Of a stretch of 64,000 nt of DNA, positions 1 through 11,599 are shown piece after piece. A model generated the notes under the pieces. That model had not been told where the DNA came from. It worked only from the letters and a program-made list of their open reading frames with translations, and did no database searches. Every line of letters starts with the position of its first letter. The stretch's first letter is position 1. Made by a program: the position numbers and the translations under genes. This stretch comes from Chara braunii (Eukaryota > Streptophyta > Charophyceae > Charales > Characeae): the NCBI GenBank assembly GCA_003427395.1, contig BFEA01000918.1, positions 117,475 to 181,474 on the forward strand, written 5' to 3'.

Positions 1-1884
1 ATAATTTTGGATGAGTCTGATCCCATGCCAGATCAGACTGAAACAGGCCCAAACTTCGAGATTAGAAATCGCATTCGCCTCCCGTCAGTGTACGCCACGA
101 AGAAAGACGTTTTCCTCAGTATTCGTAGACGACTCTCTAAGCTTGGTGTTTGCTGCTCGTCATACCAGGTCTTCTGCAAGATGTGGAGGGACTTCTTCTG
201 GCACGTTCGACTCGCAAGGGTGACTGACCACGCAAGATGCAACGAGTGCATTAAGAATAGCATCCTCATAGAGGGTGCTCTGCCCGAGCCAAGACAAGCG
301 TTTGTCGCAAAACAGAAAAGTCACATTGCACTACAGTCTGCACACCGAAAAAAGTACAGCGTGTGGTCCGCTGAATCAGAACACAGACCGAAACAGAGCC
401 TGTGTATCATCATAGACGGTATGGATCAAGCAAAAACAACGATTCCCCATGTATCAAGAAGACGTTTGTCTAAAGAAATGTCGAATAACACGATGATGAA
501 AACTAATCTCACTAGGATAATCGCGCATGGTAGGACACCTTCGCTCTTTGTCCACACGTGGTTCCCATACTTGTCGCACGGCTTGAACTCGGTTGTTAAC
601 TCCATTGCCAAGGTGTTGAGAGATGTCCAGGCACGCGAAGGGGTGCTCCCGCCGAAGTTGCGGGTGCAAGCTGACAACTGTGGGGGACAAAACAAAAACA
701 AGTATGTGTTCGCATTCATGGCCATGCTTGTCAAATTTTGGATATTTGAGGTCGTCGAAATGGGGTTCATGATAGTGGGTCACACACACACGGACATAGA
801 TGCGAAGTTCAGCTTGTTTGCAAAAAAATTGAGCGGTTGCGATGCATATACCATGGACGAGTTGTTCGATGTCCTCAAAGCATCCTGCGAAGAGGAGGTC
901 GATTGCACGTTGCTCACTGAAATTGCTGACTGGAAAACCATTATAGATCCGTACATCGATCATAAAATCAAGGGTCATGCCACGCGGCACCTCTTTCGGT
1001 TTTACATGGACGGGGATAACCCCGCCATGATGTACAAGGAGTTCTGTACCGACAAAAAGTGGGAGCCAGACACTGGCCCTGTCTATTGGTTTAAAAGGGA
1101 CACAGGCAACAGGTGGGCAGGGCCTGAATGGGGTTTCCAGCCTTGCCGCGAGTCACCTAACTCGGAGGCAGGCGATTTCGTTAACGGAATAGCGGGGTTG
1201 CGTGTTCTCCATAGATTGTGGGAGAACTCACAAAACCATTGGGAGACATAAGATGAACAAACAAGAGCAATGAATTGTAGACGCTTGAACTACTGGTCTG
1301 ACAATCCGGAAAAGTTTGAAAACATGTCGCAAGAGGAGAGCGGTACGGTGCCCCTTGAAGGTCCCTTCTGGCCAGCTCCCATGCCCGATACGCAAGATCT
1401 CCCGTTATGTGCGCCGCATGTCCTCGACTCGCCACCGAGGAAACCTTGCTTCGTCGGTTACCAGAGAGACGCTCCCAAACCGGAGTTCAAACCGCATGAC
1501 TATGTCGCGGTGAACAACTTCGTCGTGTTCCGCGCGCTCGACGAGTATGTTGAAAAGGGCTGCACATTTTGGATAGGGCGTGTTATGGAGCGGCATGATA
1601 GTCGTATCCGCGTCAAGTACTGGACACCTTGTGGAAGGGATCGCGACTTATCGAAGTTGTATGCAGACGCATGAGCAAAGACGTGGAAGGTTGAAACTGA
1701 ATCTCACGAAGGATGGCAAGACCTCGACGCCGTTGTGTGGGCATGGGCCAGCAACAAACGGTCCGAGACAGGTATGCGGATCCCTAAGCGAGACGCTCTC
1801 AATGCACAGTTGTCGCTGGCCGTCCCTGATAAGATGCCCGTGTCAACGCCCGATATGGGATCTGATTCAGACACATCTGTGTAG
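1..1884 (+). pseudogene. DUF7869-type DDE-transposase-like protein, element A (left end cut by window)
   Basis: The protein resembles the DUF7869 family of eukaryotic mobile elements, thought to be DDE-transposase-like nucleases. Counting from the methionine at base 7, three acidic blocks are visible: IIDGMDQ (D137, D140), ADNCGGQNKNKY (D223) and VGHTHTDID (D263, D265). They match the spacing expected of a D-D-D site. A CNEC pair at residues 78-81 may bind zinc. After a TAA at 1249-1251 the same frame continues through a domain containing FWIGRV and VKYWTP, a TGA at 1672-1674, and about 69 more sense codons to a TAG at 1882-1884. The N-terminus lies left of the window; element B at 45573-48150 shows what is missing. 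The TAA looks like decay because element B has a sense codon there, whereas the TGA position is also a stop in element B. Family assignment is from recalled motifs, not a search. Confidence 0.72.
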
Positions 1885-1999
1885 ACGTGAGGAGGGAAGG
1901 AGTATGAGTGACGATCCTATGTTCAATACGAATAACACAAAGCACATCGCTGATTGTTCGATTGAATTGCATTTTTCTCTTTTTTTTGTTGTGTTTAGA

Positions 2000-2659
2000 A
2001 TGTCTACATCGTCGGAGTGGAAGCCTAATGAGAAATGGGGGACGCCGGTGAGATGGGAGGACCTTTTGTCATGGAAAACAAGAACACAAATGAGGGTTGT
2101 CAATGTGCGGGCAATCGACTGGACGGTTTTGGAGCCCTCGATTGAATTGTGGTACGACGAGGAGCGCCTACAAGTTCTCAACCTCGCCAAGACAGCGGGG
2201 AGTGATGCAAACAACGCAAGGCAAGACAGTGGCAAGTGGACCAAAGCGTTTTACGGGTTGGTGATAGTTCACATGTGGGGGGAGGGTGGGCGTGAGGCAT
2301 CAGTGGCATGCGTGGCGTTCTGTTCTAATAGTGGCCTGACACGGTGCGCGACACGGATTGAACGAAAGAATGTGTCATCGATGGAGCAAGAGACCACCAT
2401 GCAAAGGGCAACATTGAAGTATATCAGACATGTATGCAACGAAATCAGAGATGCAATGTTGTGCTTCTTCAACGAAAGGTCGAGGATCATCATTCACGTG
2501 GCGACGACTTTGAAGACATGCCACAACGAAGATGGGCAAAAACAGAAACTGAAAAAAACAAACACAATAACAAAGTTTAATATTGTCGATCATATTCAAC
2601 GGCGCGAAAGTGCCAAACGGAACAACTTGCAGTCCGTCTTGCGTCGGTGTCCGCTTTGA
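2000..2659 (+). CDS. Companion-family protein, first domain of element A (unknown function)
   Basis: I do not recognise a function. The frame opens at ATG 2000, directly after a T-rich tract ending in TTTAG, which looks like a 3' splice site; the intron would begin near GTATGAG at 1902. The protein of about 219 residues has a tryptophan-rich start (WGTPVRWEDLL), then EPSIELW, a block VACVAFCSN, an IRDAM motif, and ends LRRC. The same order of blocks occurs in the domain at 2772-3443 and, more distantly, in the proteins at 48424-49325 and 33090-34253, where the last parts read RDAIGKSL and RDCIGNSL. It lies on the same strand immediately after the DUF7869-type gene, as in element B. Whether it is a separate protein or a downstream exon group cannot be decided from sequence alone. 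Confidence 0.5.
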   Translation: MSTSSEWKPNEKWGTPVRWEDLLSWKTRTQMRVVNVRAIDWTVLEPSIELWYDEERLQVLNLAKTAGSDANNARQDSGKWTKAFYGLVIVHMWGEGGREASVACVAFCSNSGLTRCATRIERKNVSSMEQETTMQRATLKYIRHVCNEIRDAMLCFFNERSRIIIHVATTLKTCHNEDGQKQKLKKTNTITKFNIVDHIQRRESAKRNNLQSVLRRCPL

Positions 2660-2771
2660 CTGCCGTTCAGCAATGACTCGTCAACTCATGGTCACAGTTA
2701 CATACTGCGTCTGTGCTTGTGATGCCTTTGTTGTTTTTTTTTCCCGTTTTTTTTTCTTTTTTTCCATGCAG

Positions 2772-3443
2772 TACGGACCCGGAATGGATGCAGAGACAGT
2801 TAAGACAAGATTGGTGGGGAACGCCAATCAAATGGGGGGAACTGATATCAGACCGGCAGAGGAGACAGCGTAACGCCGTCGGACTTGTCACGTGGGATTT
2901 TGCATATTACGAACCGTCAATGCACTTGTATTCTCTAAGCGCGAGAAGAAAGATTTACAACCTAGGGGGGGGTGCGACCGTCAGAATAATAATAATTACA
3001 AGAAAGACGGGAACGCAAGATACAAGGAGGTCTTCTACGGTTACGACCTTGTGGCTGCCTCGGTGACAGAGAAATGCAGCGCCACCATTGCATGTGTTGC
3101 TGTACAATATCACGAAGGGCTTACAATATGTGCAACGAAGACATGGAGACAAAAGATCCCGCGGAGTGATGCAGGAGACTCGATGGTGCGAGCGTACAAG
3201 CAACACGTTAAACAATATTGTAATCACGCACGGGATGCAATGTTGGAATTCGTTGCTCGGAGGACTGCCATCACTGCTTTTATCTCAACAGTCATCATAG
3301 AGAGCCAAGAAACAACGGGGGTCAACCGCAAATTCAGAAAAATTCTATTAACAACGAACTTCAACATTACAAAGAGTGTACTCCGCCAAGCCAACGGTCT
3401 CAGCATTGACCTTGTTCATTTGCGCCGTTGTAGCACTTCGTGA
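2772..3443 (+). pseudogene. Second companion-family domain of element A, frameshifted
   Basis: This is a diverged tandem copy of the domain at 2000-2659. It begins after a long pyrimidine tract ending CATGCAG at 2771, another probable 3' splice site. Matching blocks are WWGTPIKWGELIS (versus WGTPVRWEDLLS), YYEPSMHLY (versus EPSIELW), IACVAVQY (versus VACVAFCS), HARDAMLEF (versus EIRDAMLCF), TNFNI (versus TKFNI) and a final LRRC. The frame changes near 2958-3000, at a run of eight G and an AAT repeat, so the copy is broken there or the assembly has an indel. Base composition and repeat structure resemble its neighbour, which suggests duplication within the element. Function is unknown. Confidence 0.5.
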
Positions 3444-3685
3444 CATTTTGGTATAGAGAAATTTGTAGCTCAGCACACGTAGACGGAGATAGCAATATAG
3501 TAGATTCTGCGCTCGTACGAGTGCTCATATCGTTTTTTTTCGTCATGTGCCGGATTTTAATTTTTTAAAACCGATGTCGAAACACATTTCCACCTTTTGT
3601 ACGATCATGTGCGGCTACACATATTCGTAGTGTATAGGAGTGAATGAAGACTATGGCACCAAGTTTCATAGACATTGTCTTCGTC

Positions 3686-3758
<73 letters not shown>

Positions 3759-4080
3759 TCTCTTTATACATATATTTATGCGCACATGTATCATACGTCA
3801 CATGAACCAAACTCCGCATCATTGTTTCTTTGTATTTATCTAAAGAAATCGATTTTCTTTTATATGGATTTCGAAAATATTCACATAATGTTGTTCGTAA
3901 TTCGTGGGTGGCACGAAATGTCTCTAACTTTTATAGATGTCCATGGAGTTTTTTGTCATTGACTGAACCTGCCCTATGTGTTTTTTTAGTATGATATCAA
4001 TATGTTTATTTGTCTTAATGCATTTGTCAATAAAAAACAAAAAATAACTGATATTATATTGCGAAATATAGTAAATGTTA
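3444..4080. other. AT-rich spacer with GA microsatellite
   Basis: No gene is visible. A perfect (AG)n tract runs from about 3691 to 3756 and is followed by TCTCTCTTT, so it can fold on itself. The rest is AT-rich and lies between element A and the 3' end of the minus-strand gypsy remnant. Confidence 0.8.
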
Positions 4081-4339
4081 ATCGATGTGATAGAAAAGTA
4101 CAATAAAACCCATCATGAAGACCCCTATAGCTTCATGTAATGCGAATGAAACTGTAACACCCCGCAAAATATGTGAGAAAGCAATGCAAAACTTGTGGTG
4201 AACATGAGCACAAGTTATAAACAAATGCGGGGTACCTACCCAAAATGGTGCACTCAAAACGTAAAAATTCACCAAAATCAACATGAAAATAACAATTTCA
4301 ATTTCGTTCAAAAAATATAAAATGTCCGTTTTGACGAAA

Positions 4340-4746
4340 TTGCTGTTTAAGCTACTTTTTGCGCCAGATGCATGAAACAACCGTACCTTCTTTGTCCCAC
4401 CTTGGGGACTTGGAATATAACACTCATGCTCAACCAATTTCATGTCTGCATCCACGACTTCCCCCCTATCAGTTCCGAAGATCATGTCAAAGGGAGACTA
4501 TCTTTCACTAAGAGTGTTAGAGAGTGCAAAACTCGTTCCACTTTACCCCCTGCCTCCAATTGGAGGTATGCCCTAACCCCTTCAACATAGTTGTCTACTA
4601 TCATTTCTCTATCATCCGCTAACTTACTTGTAAGAGACTGGTCTAACTTTTGAACCATAAGCCCTAGGTGCATTTTCTGCAACCTTTCTTGCTTATATAG
4701 TTGCACGTTGACCCACTATCTATGAACGTGCCCACTCTTTCTTTAC
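4340..4746 (-). pseudogene. Retropepsin-like aspartic protease of the gypsy remnant
   Basis: On the minus strand one frame reads VGTFIDSGSTCNYISK near 4745-4690, containing the DSG catalytic motif of retroviral-type aspartic proteases. The frame then shifts. Continuing pieces read AYLQLEAGGKVERVLHSLTL and, near 4485, MIFGTDRGEVVDADMKLVEH, matching the flap and the hydrophobic-hydrophobic-Gly block of the second half of retropepsins. Together these cover about one protease domain. It follows the gag zinc knuckle by about 250 bases, as expected of a gag-pro polyprotein. At least one frameshift separates the DSG block from the downstream half, so this is a relic. An ancestral role in cleaving Gag-Pol is inferred from family and position. 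Confidence 0.68.
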
Positions 4747-4996
4747 TAATCTCTACGTCGGTAGTTAGCAACTGCCTTTTCTTTTTCTTCGTCTCGGCCC
4801 AAGTGTGACGACGAAGTGATCAGCTCATCACCTATGCTTGCGAGGGAACCTCCTAGAGAAGTCCTAACACAAGCAACTTCTGGGAAGCTAACTAGGTGGG
4901 GGCCAACTTTCGTCTGAGTCTCTGCCATTGGGATCTCTGGATATGAGGTTAACAGTCTGCTTGCTTCCTAAGTCCCTATAGACGCAACTGCAACCT

Positions 4997-7167
4997 CTAG
5001 TGGCCGTTCCCTTTTGGGTACCTGTACGCAGGACAGAAGAGAACAATGTGGTCGGGGTCACCACATTTGAAACATTGACAGACCTTGCGACGTTCTTCCC
5101 ATGTTTTCCCATTTATACCCATTTCTAACCACGATTTGCCTTCAGCTATCCCTGGGTGTTCCAGGTATAACCGTCTGCCTCTACCTCTTCCCCCTCTGGT
5201 GTTGGGACCTCTACCTCCTTGTGAGGGACCATTACCCCTACCTCCCACACAGTAGTTACGTTCGCCACTACCCCTCTGGGCGGCGGGTCCTCTTCCTGCA
5301 CCTCGACAGCGGCCTCCTCTTCCTCTACCACGGCCTCCTCCTCCGCGGGCTGCAACAGCCGCATAGTCCCCTCCCTGGGCTAAGTGACTATTGCTATCTT
5401 CTTCTAATCCACAATCTATTTGGTCATATGTAAGGGACTCTACACCACCTTCCTCAAACGTGACCAGTAGAATGTCTTTCCCTGCTATATTACCTTAAAT
5501 TGTTATGTCTTTCCATTTCCTTCCTGCTTGCAAGTCTTTCAAGTAGTGACAGTATTGTGCCTCCTGTCGGAAACCAGCATGATCTATTGCGATCTTGCTG
5601 AATTTCTCATAGGTCATTCCCTCCTCTTTGGTGCAAGGATATAGTTGTGTTTTCAGGGGATCAGGGAGCGCTCTAGCGAAGTTATTCAAGATCTGTGCCG
5701 ATGTCAGTCCATGATCTGGGCATCGCAGCAGTTCATCCATTGTGGCCTTAAGAGTTGACGCCCGCTTCCATTTACGGTCACCGATGTTAAGGATTAATGA
5801 CGCAGTTCTAGGGGTCACATTCTTATCTTAGAAGCTTTCTCTAAGGGCTTTGAAGAAGTCCTCGATCCGCATCTGTTGAGAAAACTCAACCATGGTTGTG
5901 CAACCAGCCTCATTCATGAAAGAGATTGTGAAACTCATTGCGTCACCTGTTATGCACGAACTTGTCATTAACACTCGGTCCCAGTACATAATCTTTTATG
6001 CGTACAGGTAAGTATCTATAGCAGCCTCCCAGTGGAAAATACTTTCTTATTTCTTCCCCGTATAGGTCCAAGGCAACTTTACTTTCATCTTTTGCCTGGA
6101 CTCCTCCGCTTCTTCATCCTTCTCTTTCTTTACTCCCTTTCCTTTCCTGTCTCCATCATCACCATCGTCGCCTCCGTCTCCTCCCCCACCACCAATCTTC
6201 AATTGCTTTGACACGACGGGGTCTTTAAGTTTCTGACAAAGAGTTTCATCTAACAACTCCACATAACTGCGGACTCGCGAGTTTATCTGTGACGAGACAT
6301 TATTCAGGAAACTGTTCCAAGTATCTACAAATTCCCCTTGTTGTGCCTCTACTTTGTTAATGGTTTGGTGCAGTACGGCGAGCTGATCATAAGTACAGGG
6401 GAGGGTATCAGTGAGAAAGGTGAGTCTCTCTTCTACTGCAACCTTGTTCCCTTTTTGCTCCTGCAGCGGCTTCCGTAATCTTTCCCCCTCCTCTTTTATC
6501 TTCGTCTTCTCATCAAACAATTTTTCTCTTCTCCATCAGCATGCAGTTATGCAAGTCTGCCTTCTCTTCTCCACCAACATTTGTTTTCCGCCTCATCTTG
6601 TACTTCCGACAAGAATTTGAGGAAAGCTTCCTTCTCTGCCTCACTATCTGCTGGCAGCTCCTCTCGAAACCGGAACTGTCCTAGCCAGTCCATAGCTTCC
6701 AGTTGGCGCATCCGAATGCCGCCCATTTGGCTGCTCTCAGCTTGTTCTTGTCGCTGTTGACCTCTTCTTCTTTCCAGTTTCTCTCCTTCTTCCTCCACTT
6801 CTTCCTCTTCTTCTATGGCCTTCAACTCCTCCATCATCCGTCCTTCTTTCTCTTTCATGGCCCTCTCCTTCTCCTGAACCTCCTTCTCCATTCGCTGCTT
6901 TTCTTCTTGTAACTTCCTCTTCAGTTCCTCCTCCTTTCTCTTTATCTTCTCTTATTTCTCTTTTCTTTTCTCTGCTAGCCGGCGGTCTATTTCTGCGTGC
7001 TCTTCGGCTGAATGCACCTGTGTTGACTTCCCAGACCTCGTGGTGGTATAACAGACAGAGGTGCGTTGGAAGCCAAGAGGAAAGGGGAACCGGAAGAACG
7101 GGGCCCAAAGTACAGACAAGGCCAGAATAAAAAACATGGGGTAATCATCCATGGTGACCAGAAGCAC
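4997..7167 (-). pseudogene. Gag of the gypsy remnant (coiled coil plus CCHC knuckle)
   Basis: The minus-strand reading frames between 7167 and 4997 join into one Gag-like protein with several stops and at least one shift. The N-terminal part (about 7000-6550) is a highly charged Glu/Lys coiled coil. The middle (6520-6050) carries a second helical segment and a Gly/Asp linker. A capsid-like part (6040-5495) contains W-x-A-x-x-x-YLYA, a GDAMSF block, and ILNNFARALPD. An Arg-Gly-rich stretch follows, and at about 5080-5040 a canonical zinc knuckle CFKCGDPDHIVLFCP (C-x2-C-x4-H-x4-C). Gag packages the element RNA. A TAA near 6954 and a TAG in the capsid part show decay. The coiled coil before the capsid is unusual for gypsy Gag. 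Confidence 0.66.
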
Positions 7168-7657
7168 AGGAAAACGGCCTCCACCTCCTCACCACTTAGA
7201 CCTCACCATAACTACGAACTTACTAACTCACGAGTGGGTCTGACTGTTGCTGATTGCTGAATACCCCCGCAGAACTATCTATGTATATACTTTCTTTTTT
7301 TTTTTCAACAAGCGGACCGGTTCTGGACTCAAGGCAGATCGAGTATGTGACGATTTAGACCAGCCCACCAGCAGCGACACCAAGATTGGGAAGGTACCAA
7401 ACACCAAAGCAATTCAGCAAGCAATACAGGTTTTAATGGAGGGATGCACTTCACTCCGATGAGCGTTCCATTGATGAAGCTCCACGTCCGCTCCAACGCT
7501 CCAACGCAGCAGCAGGAGGTACGTAACAAGCCATTTCTTCTTCGGCCTTCTTCTTCCCCCCTTCGTCAGTCTTCTCCCCACTCAACTCTCTTCCTCATCT
7601 CCCTTCTTGCCAGCCTTAATCTTGGCCAGCGACGACCAGTGGGTGCAGTGAGTAACT

Positions 7658-7669
7658 GCTCCGATACCA
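7658..7669 (-). other. Primer-binding site, initiator tRNA-Met type
   Basis: The minus strand reads TGGTATCGGAGC. This differs by one base from TGGTATCAGAGC, the usual plant retrotransposon primer-binding site complementary to the 3' end of initiator methionine tRNA. It lies 500 bases upstream of the gag frame and just inside a possible LTR end, exactly where a PBS should be. Confidence 0.75.
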
Positions 7670-7680
7670 GTTTGCAATGA

Positions 7681-8560
7681 AAATCTTAGTTCAACACCAG
7701 TGATTACACATAGCCACACCACATGCTTGTAGGAGATCACACAAATTTTCACACTGGAGACCAGAAAGATGAAGACCAGGTAGCGCAGCTTATAATCTCA
7801 ACAAATTATCATATGAGCAATGAAGAGTTTCAATCACCAGCACTCAACAGCGCAGCCCAAGTTTCCCGTATCTTCACCCAGCTTTGTCTCTCTTCCAAAA
7901 CGCTTATGTCTTCTCTCTCTATCTTGTTCTTCTCTCTGTCTACCACCTCAGTGTGTCTTCTCTCCCTACTTACATGCACTCACACATCTACTACTCAAGG
8001 ACCTACTCTGAATACACCCACTGATAGGCCTACTAACTATCTGAAGTCTACTACTAACATTCTGCACTGGCGGAGCTATGGCTTCCTTACCCCTGCCAGC
8101 GCAATCTCTTCTTCCCTCTGGTTCTGGTACAACATCCCCACGGCCAGTCTGCTTCTAAATGTCAAGGCCTGGAACCTTCCCGAATTTCCTTTGGTCTGCT
8201 GCCGCTGGGGCCTTTTGAGTTGTGGCTTTTCACTTGTGAAAATTACTTTTGACTGTGGACTGTTGACTCCTGCCTCTGGAACACGATTTTCGCCTGTGGA
8301 ACTGCCCTTTTACTCGTGGGATGTGACTCTTCAATATGACTTTTCATTATGAGACGTGACTCCTGCCTTTTAGACATGACTCTTGCTTGTGAATCTGCGT
8401 TTTCACTCGTGGGATGTGACTCTTCGAAATTATGAGACGTGACTCTTGTTCCTGAGATGTGACAGTTTGCTGGGTGCCTGTTGGACCAGACTGCTGAGGT
8501 ACCGGACTGTGACTTTTCTGACTTTCATGAACTCTGCCTTTTCTTGACCAGGGCATCGGA
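7681..8560. other. Probable LTR or untranslated region with degenerate GTGACTC repeats
   Basis: No gene is supported. From about 8215 to 8465 a degenerate phrase recurs at irregular intervals (GTGACTCTTC, GTGACTCCTG, ATGACTCTTG, GTGACTCTTG) with copies of CTCGTGGGATGTGACTCTTC at about 8315 and 8407. By position it may be the 5' LTR of the minus-strand gypsy remnant. Confidence 0.35.
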
Positions 8561-10690
8561 CCCTCAGATCCGAAGTTGGGGTCTGAATCGTGGAAGGCCT
8601 TTCACAACAATATTCAGTTCAAATTCTTAGCCAAACGTGAGTGTAAAATCAAAAACAGATTTTTTATTTATTTATTTATTTTTGTTTTTTTGACCCAAAA
8701 AGGTCAGCCCGAACACATTCACAAGTCTCTCGCACGAACGAGGAGGGGCGCGAACAAGTTCAGCGGGCTACGCTGAAATAAACAAAATAACGAGTTGAGA
8801 GCAAGTTTTGACTGCGTGATCTTTGGTAGTTTTTTATTTTTTTCTTAAGCTGAGCAAAATGCCTTCACAGTCACAAAAAACTCCAAGAATTAAAAAAATA
8901 AAATAAAAGCATTTAGGCGCCGAAATAATTTTTGCCTGCATTGCAACCTGTAGACACCCCATACGCGTGCGGATTCTTTCTCCAGGACCTATACTTGTAC
9001 GCTAGAGGCCTCGTACAATTTTATTTTTTTCCCCACTGCTTTTCTTTTTTTCCGCAAATTCTATTAAGCATATGAAGATCATGCTTTGCCAAATATTGCT
9101 TGTTTAGAGCTGGTGCATACATTTTTTTTTCCGGATATTGTCTCATACATTTCATACGCCCCCGTACAGGGGAAAAAAAGAAAATCAGGTTCCTGTACAG
9201 GTCTCGTACAGATATTACCTGTATGTTTTTTACGGAGAGGCCCTGTACGGGTCCGTTTGGTAACATAGATTTTTGGCGGGGGCCGAACCCCTTCAGGTTC
9301 GCAATCCGAATGGGACCTTGAACGAACAAAGGTACGGAGGTCAGCACGGGGGCCTCCATAAGTATGGAAATTTTCCGCCATAGCTCTCAGACACACAGCT
9401 TTGGTGCCCGGAAGGGTTTGCACCTCCTCGAAGGATCAGACTCTACGCTCAGGAGCTGTGCTCCGCTCTACGGCAGGCGGACAACTGGGGATCAGCACCA
9501 TAGCCCTCACACCACTAACATACTTTTTCGCCCTGTCCCCTCCCAAGTTAGGCATTTCATTGGTGCTTTAGGGCCTCGCCGCACGGTGCAAGAAACGAAA
9601 AAAAAGACGACTTCGTCGCCGCATAGCACCCACACGAACTGTGTCAGAAAAACCTCGTGAATGCTGTCAGCCTAGCCTCCAAGTTCGCGAGGCCTCACGA
9701 GTGAGCCGACTCCTCCCTGCCTGCAGCCCTCGCGAACTCGTAGGTCCTCCGCTGGTAGGCTGGAGGAGCTGCGAAATTTCACGAGTGTGCTGCATCGCTC
9801 CAAACGAAGTCCATCCGAGAACTTGGACCGTAGTGTCCACAAATTTGGACTGTAGCGAAACGAATCCCCCACTATGTCGCCAGGGCGTTGTCGCTAGAGT
9901 TTTCGTGTGTGCTGTGGGGCGGTGAGGCAAAAAACGAAGGGAAACGGTGGATCAGGGCTTCATGAGGCCTCGCGACTCTGGTGATCGTTTCGTTTCTTTA
10001 GTTGTGCCGTGGGGCGAGGCCCTTAGAGACCTCACTCGTGGAAAGTCGCCAAGCTTCGCGACTTGGGCATAACAGTCCAAACCCACCGCCAGGAGTCTGT
10101 CCCGGTGGGTGGGGGGGTGGGGGTGGGGGTGAGGGGGGCGGGCGCGCTAAAAGTCTTGATGGGGACTTTCTTGTTGGTGCCGTGTTCGAGTCTCAGAATA
10201 GAATAACAATCCGAAACAGGAATTGGACATTAGTGGATGTGTTCTTTTGGCTGATGCCTTTTGCACGATCGATGCTTTTTATTCTGCGATCATTCTTTTT
10301 TTTTCCCTGATGCTTTTTGAGGCGAGGCCGATTACCAAGTGACATTCAGGCGAAATCTGTGGCACAACGAATTCTGAGACCTGCTTGAAAAGTGGACTTA
10401 GTCTAATTACGAAATTTAAATGGGCCTCCCTTCCTTCAGCTCAACACAACACAGCCACCACATATTACACCTTTCGTATCTGTTAGGGCAAGCTCACACA
10501 AGGAACTCTTTTACTTATTTGTTTGTGGACGTAATTGCGGTCAGATTCAACCAAACCAACCAGATGTGTGAGTACGCTCTTAGAAGTAGGGTTCAAGTAG
10601 CAATACCCGTTTCCTCTACTTTTCTAGCAAACAAGCCTGTTTGTCCAACGTACATACCCCTGAACCCGCATAATTTATCGCCTAGCCCCA
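8561..10690. other. Unassigned intergenic DNA
   Basis: I see no gene or clear element here. Small features are a recurring CCTGTACAGG-like palindrome at about 9162, 9189 and 9241, AT-rich stretches at 8640-8910, and a G-rich tract at 10105-10144 with several runs of three or more G that could form a quadruplex. Confidence 0.5.
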
Positions 10691-10765
10691 AATGGCTGAA
10701 TGGTACACACACGGAGAGGTTCATGATCCGATCACGAGCTCGATTCTGTTCGAATCCCAGTGACC
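10689..10765 (+). ncRNA. tRNA-like RNA polymerase III promoter, possible SINE head
   Basis: TGGCTGAATGGT at 10692-10703 resembles a Ser/Leu-type A box, and TGTTCGAATCC at 10747-10757 fits the B box (GGTTCGANTCC) with one mismatch. Spacing of about 43 bases between the boxes is right for an internal pol III promoter. A complete cloverleaf is not evident, so a tRNA-derived SINE head or decayed tRNA is more likely than a working tRNA gene. Confidence 0.4.
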
Positions 10766-10849
10766 TGAAACTGCATAATAGGATAATAATACCTTCTCCC
10801 GTCTGCCCTCCCTGCTGGATTCCGAGTGGCAAATCAGAGACGAAACGAT

Positions 10850-11030
10850 CTATGAGCAGCCGTGCCTGGATTATAACAATAGATCGATCAATCAATTAAG
10901 CAAGCAAGCATTCATTTTAACGAGGTTCCGTCCGGTATGAGCACCCGTGTCTGGATTATAACAATAGGCCGATAGCACAGTTTGTCTGCTCGGCGATCCG
11001 ATAGCACAGTTTGTCTGCTCGCCGCTATCG
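10850..11030 (+). repeat. Short direct repeats
   Basis: A phrase containing CTGGATTATAACAATAG occurs at about 10866 and 10953 with similar flanks. Immediately after the second copy, a 24-base phrase with GATAGCACAGTTTGTCTGCT is repeated at about 10971 and 11000. Both look like local duplications. Confidence 0.65.
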
Positions 11031-11327
11031 CCACGCTTTCTCTGGAGGAGCTTGACTTCAAAAACAGAGAATCCAATAAATCTGATATGTACAACTTAGC
11101 ACAATTATACTCCTTGCTGCATATAATTAGGCTGTAAAATCCAACCAGCTTCACAGGTTTTGTGCACGCCGCTCGTCGCTCGCTTCCAGACAACGTTGCC
11201 TCGCGGCAACGACCCCGATGACCCGTGGCAATGACCTGGATGATGCGTGGCAATCGTCGTGCTGAGTCTGCTGAGCCACTTCGAGCAGTAGGCAGCCATA
11301 TGTCCAAGATGTCACACACGTTATGTT

Positions 11328-11358
<31 letters not shown>

Positions 11359-11599
11359 GGTCCAGGAAAGTGAGAATCTTTTACATCCCGAAGGCTCCCT
11401 TGCCTTATTCGCAATTTACAATTATAATAACACCCGCCCGTACCTGCAGGGAGTGCTCACAACTACTCTAGTCCTCCAAATCGAAGGCACAAATGTCAGT
11501 GAGTGAACAACAACATTAGTCTAATCACTGTAACCAAACCAAATCAACCTAAGTTACCTAATCAATCAATCATTTAATCCATGTATTCAACACAATCAC

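Larger units (their letters stand above)
4080..7680 (-). mobile_element. Ty3/gypsy LTR-retrotransposon remnant (PBS, gag, protease; no RT)
   Basis: Read on the minus strand, the order is primer-binding site (7669-7658), gag with coiled coil and CCHC knuckle (7167-4997), then retropepsin (4746-4340). This is the gag-pro order of an LTR retrotransposon. No reverse transcriptase, RNase H or integrase follows: below about 4260 the sequence becomes AT-rich and non-coding, perhaps part of an LTR. Sequence at 7671-8560 should contain the 5' LTR; the base pairs next to the PBS read CATTGCA, compatible with an LTR ending in CA. I could not match two LTR copies by eye, so the outer limits are uncertain. 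All frames are broken, so the copy is dead. Confidence 0.7.
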
